Notes: generated by a model not told the origin, from the sequence alone. Positions 11,809-29,639 are shown, numbered from the stretch's first letter. The stretch: DNA of 64,000 bases from Echeneis naucrates (GCF_900963305.1 NC_042533.1:93008-157007); one strand, 5' to 3'. Numbers and translations: made by a program.

Positions 11809-14800
11809 TTAAGTCCAGCTGAACCCTAGTCCCCGGGTCATCATTACCTCCCCCAGGTTCTGGTCTTCTTGCTGATCCTGCAGTCTCTGCTCATCCAGCA
11901 AAGACACCAGAGAGTTTCTCTGCTCCACCACGTCCAACATCTCCTCCAGGATCAGACGCTCCTCCACCAGCTGCCAGTCCTCCTTCAGGTTGTCTGCAGG
12001 ACCACAGAAACGCAGTCATTGTCTAGAGTCTGCAACATCCATTAACATCCATTTTTATTTCTGAAGCAATTTCTGAATCAGCTGCATCACACTTTTTAGA
12101 TGATCTTGTTTGAAGAGTATTTAAACAGATTTCCTGATTTGTACAAAGAAAAAATTTGTAGTAAAAGTTCCCTTCAGTTCAGGATTAGTCAATCAGTTGA
12201 TGCAAGATTTTAGACCTCAACACATTCTGACTATCACCAGTAGACAAAGTTGCAGCTTCAGGATCCTGTTTCAGACAGTATGTAACTTTGTGGTTGAGTT
12301 TAACAAGACATACCGTCCACCGCCATCCTCTCCCTGAGCTCCTGCTGCAGCCGACTCTGTCTGTCCTCCAGCTCCAGCTCTCGAGCTCTGAAAGCACACG
12401 TATTACTGACTATCCTGATCAACCACAGGTGAGAGGTCAAAGGTACTTACAATATTGTGAGTTCAGATTCATATCGGACCAGAATGTTCCTCTGCTGAAC
12501 CAACTGGAACCACTGTTGCATCAAGGCCGTATTATCCAGTCCACTCAGTCCTGCAGAGACTCGAGTTCAGTCACCAACTTGATGAGAATCATTTAATTGG
12601 AATTATTCAGTTGATGTTAGTATTTGATTAAAGCATCAAAGACTGAGAGAAAGTGAATGTGAGACAGAGTTCAACTGTATATTGTTCTATGGCATCACTG
12701 ATACAGTGGGGCAAAAAAGTATTGAGTCAGCCACTGATTGTGCAAGTTCTCTTACTCAGAAAGATGACAGAGGTCTGTAATTTTATTCATAGGTACACTT
12801 CAACTATGAGAGACGAAATGAGAAAAAAAAATCCAGGATTTTTCAAAATGTATTTGTAGATTATGGTGGAAAATAAGTATTTGGTCACCCACAAAAAAAC
12901 AAGACTTCTGACTCTCACAGAACTGTTTCTATAAGAAGCTCTTCTGTCCTCCGCTCGTTACCTGTATTAATGGTACCTGTTTGAACTTGTTATCTGTATA
13001 AAAGATACCTGTCCACAGCCTCAAACAGTAGGACTCCAAAATCAACCATGGCCAAGGGTTAGGGTTAACCCTTGGCCCTAACCCTAAGCACCAATATATA
13101 TATGAAATGATGATATACAGATTATATGTGACAGTGAGTTTGGGTCATCATTATTTTGTATATAAAAAACACTGATTAGCCATGGCATAATGATCACTGA
13201 TGGTTGCCATGGATACCTGTCAGTAGATGGGATATATCTGGTTACCATGGGTACATGGATGTTTAGACGACACTGCAGCTCTTGGTCCTGGTCTACAGAG
13301 ATCGGGGCCCTGCAGACCCGTGGTCGAGCGAGTGAATAGTTGAGTGAGTGAGTGGTCGAGCGAGCGTGCGTGCGTGCGTGCATGCGTGCATACGTACCAG
13401 CTTCTCCTCTCAGCGCTCTCTCCACCATCACTCCTTTTTGTTCCAGCCGTTTCTGTTTCTCCTCCAGCTGCTGCAGCAGCATCTGGATCATCTGCAACAG
13501 TCACACAGTCATCTGAGACACCTGAGGGCACTTTTCTATAACCTCCCTCTCATGGGGTCCTAGACCTTTGTGTCTTCAGGTGGACTCACCTGAGCCCTGT
13601 GGAACCTCTTCAGCTCTTCCCGTTTGGCCTTTCTTTGAGCAGCTCTCTGAACTCGACGAGTGATCTTAACATCCAGGTCTTGGTCCTCGCCATCTGGTAC
13701 CCTCTGGAACATGGTCTCCTTCACACTTAGACTCGACTGCTCTTTAGGCTGGACAAAAACACCCACAACCTCAGTGGGAGAGGAGGACTGTCCATCTGAC
13801 TCTTGCAGGGGATGTCTGTCTTTCACTAAGGTTTTCTGTAACAAAACGAACAGCAGTGACTTCAGGAGCTTGAGCACCTTCAAATTGGAATCAAATGTGG
13901 ACTTCTCCACACCTGGATGCCGTATGACCGCTGAAACGCCAGAGCATGAGGGATGTAGATCGGCTGAGACACAGAAAGAAGGGACGTATGAGTCAATTTA
14001 AAGACAATAGGCCTCCCCAGGTCAGAGGACAACTCAGGATCAGGTTAGACCAACTAGACACTCAGTAACAGTCCAGGACAAATCCAGGTCTGAGTTAGCT
14101 CACATAAGGTCCAGACTCAGACTGTGGGAAGGTCTCCAGTCTGAAGTTATGAGATTCAGCCAAAGTTTGTGCATAAAGGTCTCTAGTTTGCTAAAATCAT
14201 AAATGATGCTAAAAGAATCATAATGTAACAGAAACAGCACAACAACAAACACACAACATCACACAACTGAGGGTGATACCTCTTGGTCTTCCTCCTCCTT
14301 CATGCTGACTTTGTGAAATTCAGCTGTGAGATCGAACATCTGCCACTAAAAACACCACAGTAATCCATGAATTAGACTGGTCCCCAAACACACCACAGGA
14401 CTGTTGTTTTTGTGTGTGTATATTGTTTCTGTGTCTTACACTGTTATTTTTCCAGGGTGCTTGTTGTTGTGTAGACCACAGCAACATGCTCGAGTCCAGA
14501 CCAGAATCCCCTGTTGGACTCAAACCTAGCCATGTGATGTACAGTTATGAAATCATCACAGGGCACTTACTGTTTGACCTTGTGGTTTTACTACATCACC
14601 ATCATCATTACCTGTAGCTCTCCTCTGATTGGCTGTTTCCCTGTGTGGAGGTAAAGTCCCCCCTCTCTTCTTCCTCTCCTTTTTCTTTCCAGAGAAGACC
14701 GCCCTCCACAGAGCTCTGGCTCCACCTATTTCCACGTCCACCTGTCTGGGAGCCTCCCTGAGTCCCTTTAGCTGGAGCAGAAGAGCCCCGCCCCCAGCCT

Positions 14801-17800
14801 GCAGAGAAGGGAGGAGTAAGCAAGGGGGGAGGCTGTGAGCTCCCGTGTGTCGCTTCCTCCTCTTCAACCATTCTGACTCTGCCTCTTCTTCAGTTTTATC
14901 TGAATCCACCTCTTTCTCCTGCAAGAGCTTGTTTGAAGGCAGCTCAGGTGTTATGTCATCAAACGAGCCCCACTCTCCAGCAGCAGGTTGTTTCCGAGTA
15001 ATGGCTCTTGTGATGACAACGGGCGTGCAATTTGTAGGCAGAGCTGTGTTTCTCTTGTCATCATGGGTGAAGTCAGGTGTTGTATTGAAGGAGGTGGTAG
15101 AAGGTGTGGTGCAGCGAGGCGGAGTCACAGATAAAGGCGTGGAAGAAGTGATGGATGAGGGAGGCTTGGAGGCAGAATCTGGGTCCTCAGGTGTGTCAGA
15201 GAGTGTGATGTCACTTCCTGGGGGGGGAGGGGCATGTTAGAATCAGATCTCAACTACAACTGATACTTCAACTGCTTTTACACCTTAACTGCCTCTGTGA
15301 TGCCATCAAAGTTTTCTGCCACTCAGAATGAGCTGCTCCTTTGTCACCTGACTCCGCCCCAAATTCCAGTCAATCCAAATATGGTGAAAGAGGTGGAGCT
15401 AAAACTTTGTTTCATATCTTCTCATGTCAATCATCTACAACACCGACTGAAGCAGAAGCTTTAAGTTGCAGATCTGAACAAAAACTCACCGTCACTGGTT
15501 TCCTCGTCCTCTTCCTCCTCTTCATTCTTGTATTCCTCTTCCTCCTCTTCCTCCATCTCAGACTGTGAACTAAAAACAAAAAAACAAGTTCACAGTTTCA
15601 CTAAAGAGGATGATGGTTTACAGGAGGAGAGACATTGTAATGAATTCTTCAACAATGAATGACTGAATGCTTAAAGACTACAGAAAACCAATGTTTAATG
15701 CCTGTTTTAATGTAAGACTTTTATACTGAGCTGAGACATTCAGTAATTCAGGTCTTCAGACATTAAAAACCTTCAGACTAGGACCTGCCAAGTTTCTGTT
15801 CCAATCCCAGGTTGATCCAGTTCAGGGTCTCCTCAGAGACCTCTTGTGGCCCCCCAGGCCCCTGCAGCTCCTCCTCTAGTGCAGTCGAGCGCCGTCTGTA
15901 TTTTTCCAGCTCGACCGTCTCAGGTGTCCCCGCCCTCACGGAAACTGCTGCCAACACCCCAACACAAGCGCGCACACACACAGACACACACAGAAACACA
16001 CACACACTAAAGCCCACATTGATTCCAGTTTAAGGAGCGCGTTCAGTGTGAACAGCTGAGAAGACTGAAAAGGGACGCTGATGAAGATGGCTCACCTGAC
16101 CAGCGATGACAGTCGGCTGACACCAGGGAGTCAGTGGAGGAGGGGGAGGGGACGGACACTAGACACGCCTGCAGAAACACACCCACTCAGTGATGTTATC
16201 AAGGGACAACAACCACCCTCCCAGAAACACTACACCAGGACCCAGAGTCTCCATATGACCTGTCAGCAGTCAGGTGCAGCTTTTGGCGCTTACCGTGGAC
16301 CCTCTGGCTGCAGCAGCTCGGTTGGGCAGTGTCCATCTTGTCCTCATGGTCTCCGCATTCAGACGCCCATGATGCTGAAGACAGTAAAATCTCCCTGAGA
16401 CACAACAGAAAGAGACATGTTCAGGACCATCAGACGTCTTCGGCTGTTCTATAGTTTTTTATACCAACAGTCACACTATTTGGTCATGTGACCACTTGAC
16501 TCTGATTGGCTGCTCACATTTTTAACCAAATGGCAGATTTAATTTGTCTTCAAGCTCATATGCACAATACAGCCACTGCTGGACAAAAATAGACAGACAC
16601 ACACAGAAGGGGATCGGGAGACAAGAAGACAGAGGCAGAACTCTGGTTGTCTCTATAAGTCATGAGTCCAGAATTCAGTTAATACACAAAGCCCACAGGG
16701 TCAACACATACACAATCACACCCAAGTGATGAAAATATGAATATTAATATTATTGTTATCGATGTCATTGTCATCGTCGTCCACATGCTGTCTCAGCTCG
16801 GACACGCTCACCGTCATGGCGGTCATAGGTGTAGGCAGCCAGTCGCAGGGTGGAGCCGCAAGAGTAACACTGGAAACAGCTGCGATGGAAGAACAAGCCC
16901 TCTGCACTGACTCGCTCCATCACGTACACTTTCCTCTTACACAGGAAACACGTGTCACTGCATCCACCACACACCTGGACATGACAGACACACACACACA
17001 CACACAGCAACCGACTGGGTTAGACCACAAGCCTGCTCCGTGTCCTCCTGGACTGGACTGGACTGTGAAGTCCAAAGGGACCTCGAATGGGGTGAGCTCT
17101 CTAAAGCTGAGCTGTCTCTATTGACAACACACAGATGACATCATTAGTTTAACTTGAGGATTATTTATACACTGAAGGATTAAAACTGCAGAGTACTGAC
17201 CCTGAAAAAACCTGGTCTGAGTCCCAGTACAGGTCCTGGTCCCTTCCCTGACAGTAAATTCCTTTTGCAAGATTAAATACCTGCTGGTCCGTAGAGCTTT
17301 GAGACTTCAGCTTCTCTTTGAATCGAAAACTCATCTGCTCCTGTTGAAGAGTTCGCTTCCTCTGAGGCAGAGACAGAGACAAGGGATCAGGGTCCCAACT
17401 CAGGGATTGGGGTCTTAACAAAGCAACTGCATTCTACTGAGCTCTGCTGGTCTCTACTAGTCTATTTTAGTCCCTAGAAGTGGTCTCTAATGGTTTCTGC
17501 CAGTCTATCAGTCTTTACCGGTCTCCATGATGATTGCTGAGCAGCCTCTACAGCTTCTAAGGGAACAGGACTTGACAAGGCCTCCCCCTGTTGGCCAATA
17601 GCAGACATGACAACCTGAACCCGCATCATCGATGGATCACCATGGTAACAGGTCAGCAGATGAACTGATCTCACCTGATGATGTAGAGCGGCAGCAGCAG
17701 AAGAAGTAGAACTTGCGTAAGTGGACAAGCTCTCATTCAGCTTCGCTTGGAGCTGATTAGCCATCAGACGAACTCTGGACCCACCCACCAACATCTGGTC

Positions 17801-20800
17801 ACATACCTGCCTGTTGATGTCACAGTTCAGGTCACATGTCTGGAAAACAGGAACCAGGAATATTTTCAGGAATATCAACATCACCAGAATTCATCTGATC
17901 TGATCTTTAAGTTTTTGGTTGAAGCTTTAATCTTTTCTTTTATCTGAGACTTTTCTTCTTCTCTTTAATTAACCAAAATCATGTTGACTGACCTTCTCCT
18001 CTTCAGGTCCGCTGGTCTTCCTCTTCTTCCCTGCAGTGTCTTCCAGCTCCTGCGGATACAGAGGTGAGCACAGCTGGATGGACAGACTAATCAAAGTGGC
18101 CGAACGCGGTTCACGTTAAAGTATACCTGTGGTTTGAGTCTGATGGATGAGCAGCGCCCCAGTCGGCTGAGCAGTGAGGCCGGAGAGACGAGAGCTGATC
18201 TGAGTTCAGAGCTGTGGCACAAGGAAACTGAGACAGACAGACAGACACACACAAACACACGTATGCAGTTTTTAATGAATACACAAAACTGTATTTCAAT
18301 TATTACATCTTGTTACACAGTTATTTTCCTTGGATCTTTGTTTTCAGATTTTTTTTCATTCAGTGTTGTTTGTTCATCATTCAACTAATTGATCTTGATC
18401 TTCTGGTTAAAGTTTCATTGACCACTTGTGTGACTGTTGTTGAGCTGTTGTTTTGTGTAGTGACAATCAGCTGATCCTCCTGATGATCAGAAGGTGTTGT
18501 AGTATCTTACCTGTGGGCGGGGAGTCTTTGAGCAGTTGGTGGAACTGACTCAGGTACATGACCATGGACAGAGAGTCCGGCCCCCCACCAGACCTCATCT
18601 CCTCCGCCGTCATCACAGGAGGGATCCCAAACTCCCGCTCGGCCACGCCTATCGCCATGAGGACGTTATCCTGCTCCCTCAGCGGGTCCAGAGAGTCAAA
18701 GTCTCTGAGGACACACACTACTTTGGTGAGCCTTTGAATGAAACTGTAGCTGATAAGTTTTATTGGAGCTCTAAACAAAATAAATAAAACAACACCACAA
18801 AAACAAACACTTGTGTTTTACATGAGATCAGGTCGGTGTCGGTGAATGAGCGCACACAGAGCCAGACCACTCCTCCAGGAAGTAGTCAGGTCATCAATAG
18901 CAACACCACAGTAACCACGAGTCTGTTCCTGACACCAAGAAAGGAGCTGATTGGACCGAGAGAAGGACTCTGTCAGAGAGAGAGACAGACAACCAATCAG
19001 ATTAAAGCTTCAGTCTGAGGTGGACACAGAGGAGACCAATCTGACCAATCTGACCAATCTGAAGTGAGATCTGATCTCACCCTCTCTGAGGAAGCTGGGT
19101 GAAGGCAGGCGGATGATGTCATCACAATTGCTGTTTAGCCCCACCTCCTCTCCTGTGTCCACCAGGTGTCTCACCTGAAGAAGAAACAGATGGAGTCAGT
19201 GAATATGCCACACTGCTTTCTGATTGGCCAGCTGCTCTTTGGACTTATTGTTTTTGCCTTCAATGTATCTGTCACTGTGAGAGTGAGTGTGTGTCAGTGT
19301 GTACCTGTGCAGGTGTGATGCTGGGGGGCGGTGGGTTCAGGTACCGTGTTGCTGGGTCGATGGAGAACAGGGTGATGTTCCTCTGCATGTTTTCAGGGGT
19401 GGTGGTGGGAAGGAGACGGTAAAGACTCTCCCTGGGGAACACCACCATGTGAGACAGACAAGAGAGACATAGATGAGCGACAGGTGAGTCCACTTACCTC
19501 TCAGCCAGGACATCCAGAGGAGCCGCACCCTGAGACCAGTTCCGGATCATCCAGGCCGAGTCCAGAGCTGCCAGGAAGCCCCGAGCTACTCCGGTCCCCA
19601 TTGGCCAAAACGGCTAAGCGATATGGGGACAGCAAACTTATCTCACCAACACTGGACACCTGTCTCACTACCTATCTCTGATCGACAACACTCTGTCTCA
19701 CCTCCAGCAGGCTGTCTCCCACCAGCGTGATGAGCAGCTGGTGTCCATGGCGTTGGCGGACCATGGCGGCGTTCTCTGATGCATACATGCTGGTGAAGTC
19801 AAACATGGCAACATCTGGCTGGCCATAGTGGTTGATGGCGAAGTCTAGAGATGGCAGTTGGTGATTGGTGGAGAAGTTGGCAGCCTCACGAGCATACGCC
19901 TGCAATGCATTCTGGTCCACGTTTCCCCGAGAGAGGAGCTGCTCGGAGTCAACAAGGTCCTGAGAGAGGAAGTGAGAGTAGAGTTTGGTTCAGCCTGAAC
20001 TTCAACTGTCCTGTGTCCATGTGGGTGTTTACCTGCCGGATGACGCCTTTGTCCAGGAGACTCTGCTTCTTTGCAGTCATCACAAAGTAGTGAGTGTCAT
20101 CTTTATAATAGACAATGTTCTCCAGGTCGATCCCTGAGAGGGAGACAGAAAAGCATTAGACTGGCAATCTAGACCTGAACCTGGTCAGACCTGATAAGGA
20201 CGGACCGGTTTCCTGGTGCAGATCCCGAAAGAACCTCTGGTTGAAGATAAATGCCACGCCGCTGATCTCCTCCACTTTGGCCTCAGCTGACGTATTCCTG
20301 TTTTTAAAGTTTGCTGTGATGGCGATTGCCAGCTTCCCTCTGAACTCCTTCCGTCTGAAACCTGCTCACAAAATCAGATCAGAAAATACCCCAAAATAGG
20401 CTGGACCAGGATTAGACCCGGACTGGACCAAGAGTAGACCTGGATTGGGGGTCATTGTTATCAAAATCCAGCCTGGAATTGGAACCAGCTACCTTCATTA
20501 ATATCTGCTAGGACACCGATGTTCAGACTGATGTCTGTGCATGCTTACCTGGTAGTGTGTTCCTGCGTCCATCAGCGCCAATGACGACATCAAACTCCAG
20601 CTGATTGAGGAGATGAAATTTCGGACTGACCTCCATCCTCCAACCCACCTCTGGACACGTGCACAGGTGAGCACAGGTAAGTACACGTGAACATGTGAGT
20701 GGGGCAGTGACAGGGCTCTGTGCTCCAGTGTCAGGTCTTACTGTGAGGGTGCTGGTCCTCTGGAGGCTCCACCAGCTTTCTGAACTCCACGTTTACATGG

Positions 20801-21496
20801 ACCTCCACCCCCAGCAGCAAGGCCACCTTCAGCAGGACCAGCTGCAGCTGCCGAATACCTGAAGATGGGAGCAAGTGCTGAGACGATCTGGCTGCTGCAG
20901 TCAGACATTTATGACGGATCACTGACTCACTGATGTGGTTGATGGCGCCTGCACAAAACTTTCCATAGAACTTTTTTGCCCCAAGGGTCCGTAGGTCATG
21001 GATGGTGAAAGGCCACAGGTGGAGCACATTATTCCTGGAAAACGAGTCTCTCTTCTCCAGCAGCACCACCCGAGCTCCCATGAAGCTCAGTTCCACTGCC
21101 ATCCTCAAGCCACAGGGCCCTGCCCCAATGACCACACACTGACCAATCAGACATAAAATGAGATTAAACATGATTATTTAACAATGGAGCAGCTGTCCTC
21201 TTGGGGGTGGAGCTCTGTGACATGGTACACACCGTGGTGTCCTTGCAGACCTGGGCCCTCAGGTATTCTGGCTGGGCGGCCCTTCGATCCAGTTTGGCCC
21301 ATAGAGCGTTAGCTTTCCAGTAATTAAGGCGCTGTTTGATTGGTCGGTACAGGGGCCTCTCAGCAGTGTTCTGGTCCAGCTGCAGATGCTGACACAGCTG
21401 GCTGAAGGACCGCAGTGTTGACCTGCAGGTCGACGCTGACACAAACTCATCATAAAGCTCCTGGGCTTGGCATTCTGGGTAAGACTTATCTCCCAT
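11809..21496 (-). CDS. mical3: MICAL3-type [F-actin]-monooxygenase, short paralogue
   Basis: MICAL proteins are flavin monooxygenases that oxidise methionines of actin and disassemble filaments; MICAL3 also binds Rab8 in exocytosis. Start at 21496 was chosen for its strong Kozak context (gttgccATGG); an upstream in-frame ATG is at 21538. The FAD domain has GAGPCGLR near 21115, [22 protein letters not shown] and [19 protein letters not shown] domain is spread over exons near 18975-18835 and 18710-18505. The LIM domain lies in exon 16974-16812 and the next exon (near 16400-16295) with Cys/His ligands. An acidic Glu-rich exon (about 15570-15490) is followed by [16 protein letters not shown] (near 14720), a MICAL3 landmark. 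The C-terminal bMERB Rab-binding coiled coil runs from [10 protein letters not shown] through RYESELTI to the end GLGFSWT. The linker is much shorter than in full-length MICAL3: I estimate roughly 1,100 residues against about 2,000. This fits a teleost-specific duplicate such as mical3b. Confidence 0.88.
12704..13056 (+). mobile_element. Truncated Tc1-like DNA transposon remnant in a mical3 intron
   Basis: The left end reads cagtggggcaaaaaagtatt after a TA dinucleotide, the terminal inverted repeat start of a common fish Tc1-like family. It continues with gattgtgcaagttctc, gacagaggtctgtaatttt, a stretch with gtggaaaataagtatttggt, and later ctgtataaaagatacctgtc and actccaaaatcaaccatggcc. These are in the order I remember for that family. 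No right-hand inverted repeat and no transposase reading frame are present, so it is a deleted, immobile copy. It lies in an intron between two bMERB-coding exons. Confidence 0.8.
13052..13087. repeat. Palindromic telomere-like TTAGGG/CCCTAA cluster
   Basis: The sequence has ccaagggttagggtt and then its near mirror aacccttgg, followed by ccctaaccctaa. TTAGGG-type units in both orientations form a potential hairpin exactly where the Tc1-like homology stops. Confidence 0.7.
13322..13396. repeat. Simple tetranucleotide tract (GAGT/GCGT) in mical3 intron
   Basis: Runs of gagtgagtgag, gagcgagcg and gcgtgcgtgcgtgcatgcg lie just outside the donor of a bMERB-coding exon. The tract is a mixed tetranucleotide microsatellite. 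Confidence 0.7.
19036..19063. repeat. Three copies of a 10-bp unit with CCAAT
   Basis: accaatctg is repeated three times in tandem in a mical3 intron. It is probably a simple short tandem repeat. Confidence 0.7.
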
Positions 21497-22857
21497 GGCA
21501 ACCCCGGAGGAAGCAGGGAACCATGAGAAGGATGTCACTTGTTGATGATGTCACTGATGGACCCCAGCTGGTCTCCTGGCATTGGAGAGAAACTGAAAAG
21601 ACAGGAAATGAAATAACACCTGATATATCTGTATAAATACGGCAGGCTCAAACATGATGTGGTGGTCAGTCAGCGGAATGATGAGATTAAAACTGAGACA
21701 GTGAGGTCACAAAGTCACATTGAACACAAACAATGAGGCTCATTCACAAAAGATCCAGCTGTACCAAGTACCACACACACAACTATAACTACAGTGAACT
21801 GTAGGAGAACTGACATGAAAAAACCCAGATTATAAAAACAAAAAAATCACTTTCTGTTTCACATCAGAAGGAGGTCAGAGGTCATTTGAGGGTCACCATG
21901 GTTGTAATCTGTACTAAAAATACATTGCCCGAGACTCTCTCAAGGTCAGAAACAAACACACATTATAGAGATCGATAAACTGCAGATTTTCACAATAACA
22001 CATGACCCTAAACTTCAAAATAAAATAAACAAGTCAGTTTGTACTCACGTCTCAGAGCTGCTGGCCATCTGCGCAGTCTCGCACTAAATCCACTGTAATC
22101 ACACACACACACACGCTAACACACAGGGATGGCAGACTCCTCCCCCAAAGAATAGACAGCGATCTCTAATCTGAGTATTTGAGCTAATGAGATTAAGGAG
22201 AGGAGATCAGGAGCCAGAGATCATCATCTTCTTCTTCACCACCATGAGGCTGTGCTGTTCATCGCATCCTGAACAGAGACATGGCTGTTCCATCACAGGT
22301 GTAGCACATCAATCATCTTCTAATGAAGAGTCAAAATATTTCACTCTCAGCAGGTTTACTCTTTTTTGTTAAATGTGAGTTCAACATCACTGATCTAACT
22401 CTTCATTACCTCATTTTCTGGCTCCTCTTGGTAACTCACAGCTGAAAGTTTTAACTTTTGTGTCTAACCCTAACCCCAACCCTGCCCTTTTGTTAAACAG
22501 ATCTTAGTAGTTACAGTTACAGAAATAAGACTGACAGACACTGTGAACATATATTTTAATGAATTAATCTTTTTCATTTCAAACAAGTGTCCAATATCTA
22601 AATAAATGAAAAATGAAATGAAAACCTTTCTATAAAACAGTGGTTATTACAACAGTGACAGTCTACAGTATGGAAAAAGACTTGATCATCATTGTTATGA
22701 ATGATTATCAATGTTAAAATGAAATAAAGGAGATTGAAACTAAGTTCGTAACAATTCCCTACTGGAACAGTAGCTTCCATTCTTTCTGCCTGAAAATCAT
22801 CTCTAACAGGTTTTCTCTCTTTAGATCACATGAAAAATGGAACAGTTGGGTTCAGAG
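21497..22857. other. mical3 upstream region and 3' flank of svopl
   Basis: No further coding exon is supported here. A good minus-strand donor (gac|gtgagtac) has its last exon base near 22049, which suggests a short non-coding 5' exon of mical3 at about 22049-22100. The mical3 promoter would then lie near 22100-22200. The rest, to the svopl stop, is AT-rich and would be the svopl 3' UTR and spacer. A short taaccctaacccc telomere-like motif is at about 22465. Confidence 0.45.
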
Positions 22858-26869
<4,012 letters not shown>

Positions 26870-27856
26870 TCTGAGAAAAGTTTCAGTATGAGGTCACAAA
26901 ATCACACCGCCACAGCTCAGGAGGAAGTACTCTCATTTCAAATTAAAAGCTCGGTACTGTAATCACAGTAATGTCAACAATTTTGTTAATTCCCACGTGA
27001 TATTTATTGATGCACAACAACTCAACAGGAACACACACCGATTCGGTTTTAAATCAGGTTCCAGATGTTGGACCAGCAGGAACAGACATCCAGTTTAAAG
27101 ACAGACAACCGCTAAACAGTCACAGATACTTAATTATAACTAAAAACGAGGCGAAGATCATTAATTAATCAGACTGATAAATTACGAATTAATCAGGGCA
27201 TTTTTATTAAATGAGGTTTTTAAATATGTATTCAGTGACGTCTAAACTTCCCCTTTATGTCTCAGGTCCATGCCTGTTTCCTGTTATGATGACGTCAGAC
27301 TGATGCCTGACGGCCCCAGGTGTTACAGGTCTGAAACAGATTTCAGCTTCGGATCCCACTGAATTCAAATATTAAGTCATAGTCAGTGCCATTTACACCT
27401 GATCCGGTTTAATTTGCTCCGGATTTAAATCTGAGCGGTCTGCAGTTTGTTTGGTCATCGGGTTCCTGGATCTGGTTCACAGAACCTCGAAGTTCCAGAG
27501 TGGACTTTTTGATAGCCGAGTCCAGTTCTAAGTTCCGCTCCCGGTCTCTGCCGGGTTTGGGGGGCTTTGTCGCTTAAAGCACCTTCCAAACTTTAAGCCG
27601 ACACAAAATAGAACGGGATTTGGCGTTTAGTCGATCTCGTTGATAAACTGAGTTCATGTGAAAGTGGAGGATTTACCTGATTCACTCTCACTTCCTTTTA
27701 GTCAACCTGTTCCGATCATAATGACAAACCGTACTCACCTGGATTTCATCCGAAGCCGGAGATTCCGGTCTTCATGCCCACAGACGCTGAAAGGAGACTG
27801 CTCACCTACCAAGGTGAACCCGGAAGTGTCGGCGTCATCAGAGAACCTGTGTGCGC

Positions 27857-27858
<2 letters not shown>
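26870..27858. promoter_or_regulatory. svopl upstream region
   Basis: This is non-coding sequence upstream of the svopl start codon. The start lies just inside an exon with an acceptor-like ctcag before it, so at least one non-coding first exon must be upstream, plausibly in the more GC-rich 27400-27840 part. The promoter itself was not identified. Confidence 0.4.

Positions 27859-27897
<39 letters not shown>
27859..27897. repeat. (GT)19 microsatellite
   Basis: A nearly perfect GT run follows gtgcgcggg. It is a simple repeat between svopl and kiaa1549. Confidence 0.9.
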
Positions 27898-29639
27898 GTG
27901 GGTAGCAACAAGAAAGAAAGACAGAAATTTGAGCTCGTGTTCCTGATCAAATTTATTCTCAATTAGTTTTTTCGTCCAACAGAGACGTTTTCTTTTCTTC
28001 AGGATTTATTCCTGAAATATTCAATTTTTAACTTGAAATTTATTCAACTGATGTTACAGCTTCTCTACAGTTTGTCATTTGTATTCTGTTCAGCCTTATT
28101 CTGGAATCTATTTATTTTGCTCTGTTTTATATTTTTTGAAAATCCCTGAAACTTCACTAGCTCTGTGAAACAAAGTCAGAAAGTTTGAATCTTTTTCTGT
28201 GATTTCTTTTCTTTTGGCAGGACTTGGATTCTGTAGATCACACGGGAGCACAGAGCCAATCAGACAGATCTGGAACCACAGCTTTCTATTTTTGAATAAA
28301 GTTTTCTCCCTAAAATGTAAATAATGAATGTTAATGATCATAATGAGCCAGTTTGTGTGATGATATCTTGATGTTTAACACAGTTGATGTGTCATGTGAC
28401 AGATCAGCTGATGAACAGGTGACAATTTGGCAGTGTTCCCAGTTCACTGATTGGACATTAAAATCACTTCACCTTTCCGAGAGCCGGCTTCACTAAGGGA
28501 CCAGTATCACGTGTGGGACCTGGACTGATCACCCCCCCAAACTGCACCCGGAGGTCTGGATTCCTATGGAGGATCAGAGATGTAGAAAACATTCAGCCGT
28601 CAGTGGCGAAGACAAACGCCTCCTTCATCCAGACGCAGCTCAAGTACTTGAATTAGCACCATGTGACCTGTGGGCTCTGCCACACCCACAGCTTGGCTGA
28701 TAGGTGCTAGGTCCAATCAGAGTGCCTGCAGGTCTGTGCTTGGTTCTAGTCCATGGAAGGTATGGGCAGATCTCTGAGTCGGTTTGGTAGAAATATTCTG
28801 TAGACAGCGTTTTCTACCTATGCTGATTACTGTTATTCACAACATCTTCATTCTCAATATCTTTAGAAAAAAACATGTCTGGGGATGTTAAGATGGAGAA
28901 TGGTTGATGGACATTAACTTCTCTTCCTTCTCTACTAACTGAACATCCTTTAGCAGCATGCTGACAAGAACATCACCGGAAGCTAACGCCTGGAACACAG
29001 GCAACAAGTCTGACCGACTGTTTCACAACACGACAGAGAAACGTCCAACCAGCAGAGAGAACCGATCACTGAGGTGAGAGGAGAACCAGCCACTGATTCA
29101 GCTTCAGCTATAGAGTCTAGATGTGCTGAATGACTGTTTCCCCCTCTGACACTGTCTGACCGGCCCACTGATGATTAACGTGACATATCAGCAACGACAA
29201 AACTGGATATTAAAGCTTTTTTTTTTCCATTGCCACTGATACAATAACACGCAAGCGAGCAGCAACACTAAGCAACGACCAAAAACTAAAGCTGGTTAAG
29301 ATCTACGGCAAGGCGCGAACACAACAGGACAACAGCCACAAAACAGTTGTTTGGTCTTTTTTCATCAAAATAAAGCATTTAAAGTAGACTTTCATATTTG
29401 AGCAATAAAAAATAAGTAACATCTCAATACTCCAATTATAACTCTGACATTAATATTGTGCTCATTGGGGATTCAATCTTTTAACATATATTCATCCTTA
29501 TATATATTTATATATACTCTTTCCTGTTTTGTGTCCCTCTTATATGGGACCTGTACGCTGCCTCCTGCTGTCATCAGTGCAAAGACCTCATCGATCTGGT
29601 TAATGAACGAAGACCTGATCCCTACAGGTGATGGAAGTG
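27898..29639. other. svopl-kiaa1549 spacer, no gene recognised
   Basis: The stretch is AT-rich with short, unsupported open frames only. A TATATAT-rich part lies near 29485-29520. I looked for TRIM24, ATP6V0A4 or TMEM213 exons, which lie between SVOPL and KIAA1549 in human as I recall, and saw none. Confidence 0.4.

Noticed and set aside
13560-14340. A separate gene inside the mical3 3' half
   Set aside because: The frames join in phase with bMERB-coding exons and match the MICAL3 C-terminal region, so they belong to mical3.
28430-28700. Possible extra small gene upstream of kiaa1549 3' end
   Set aside because: A short open frame exists but there is no family match, clear start or splice sites.
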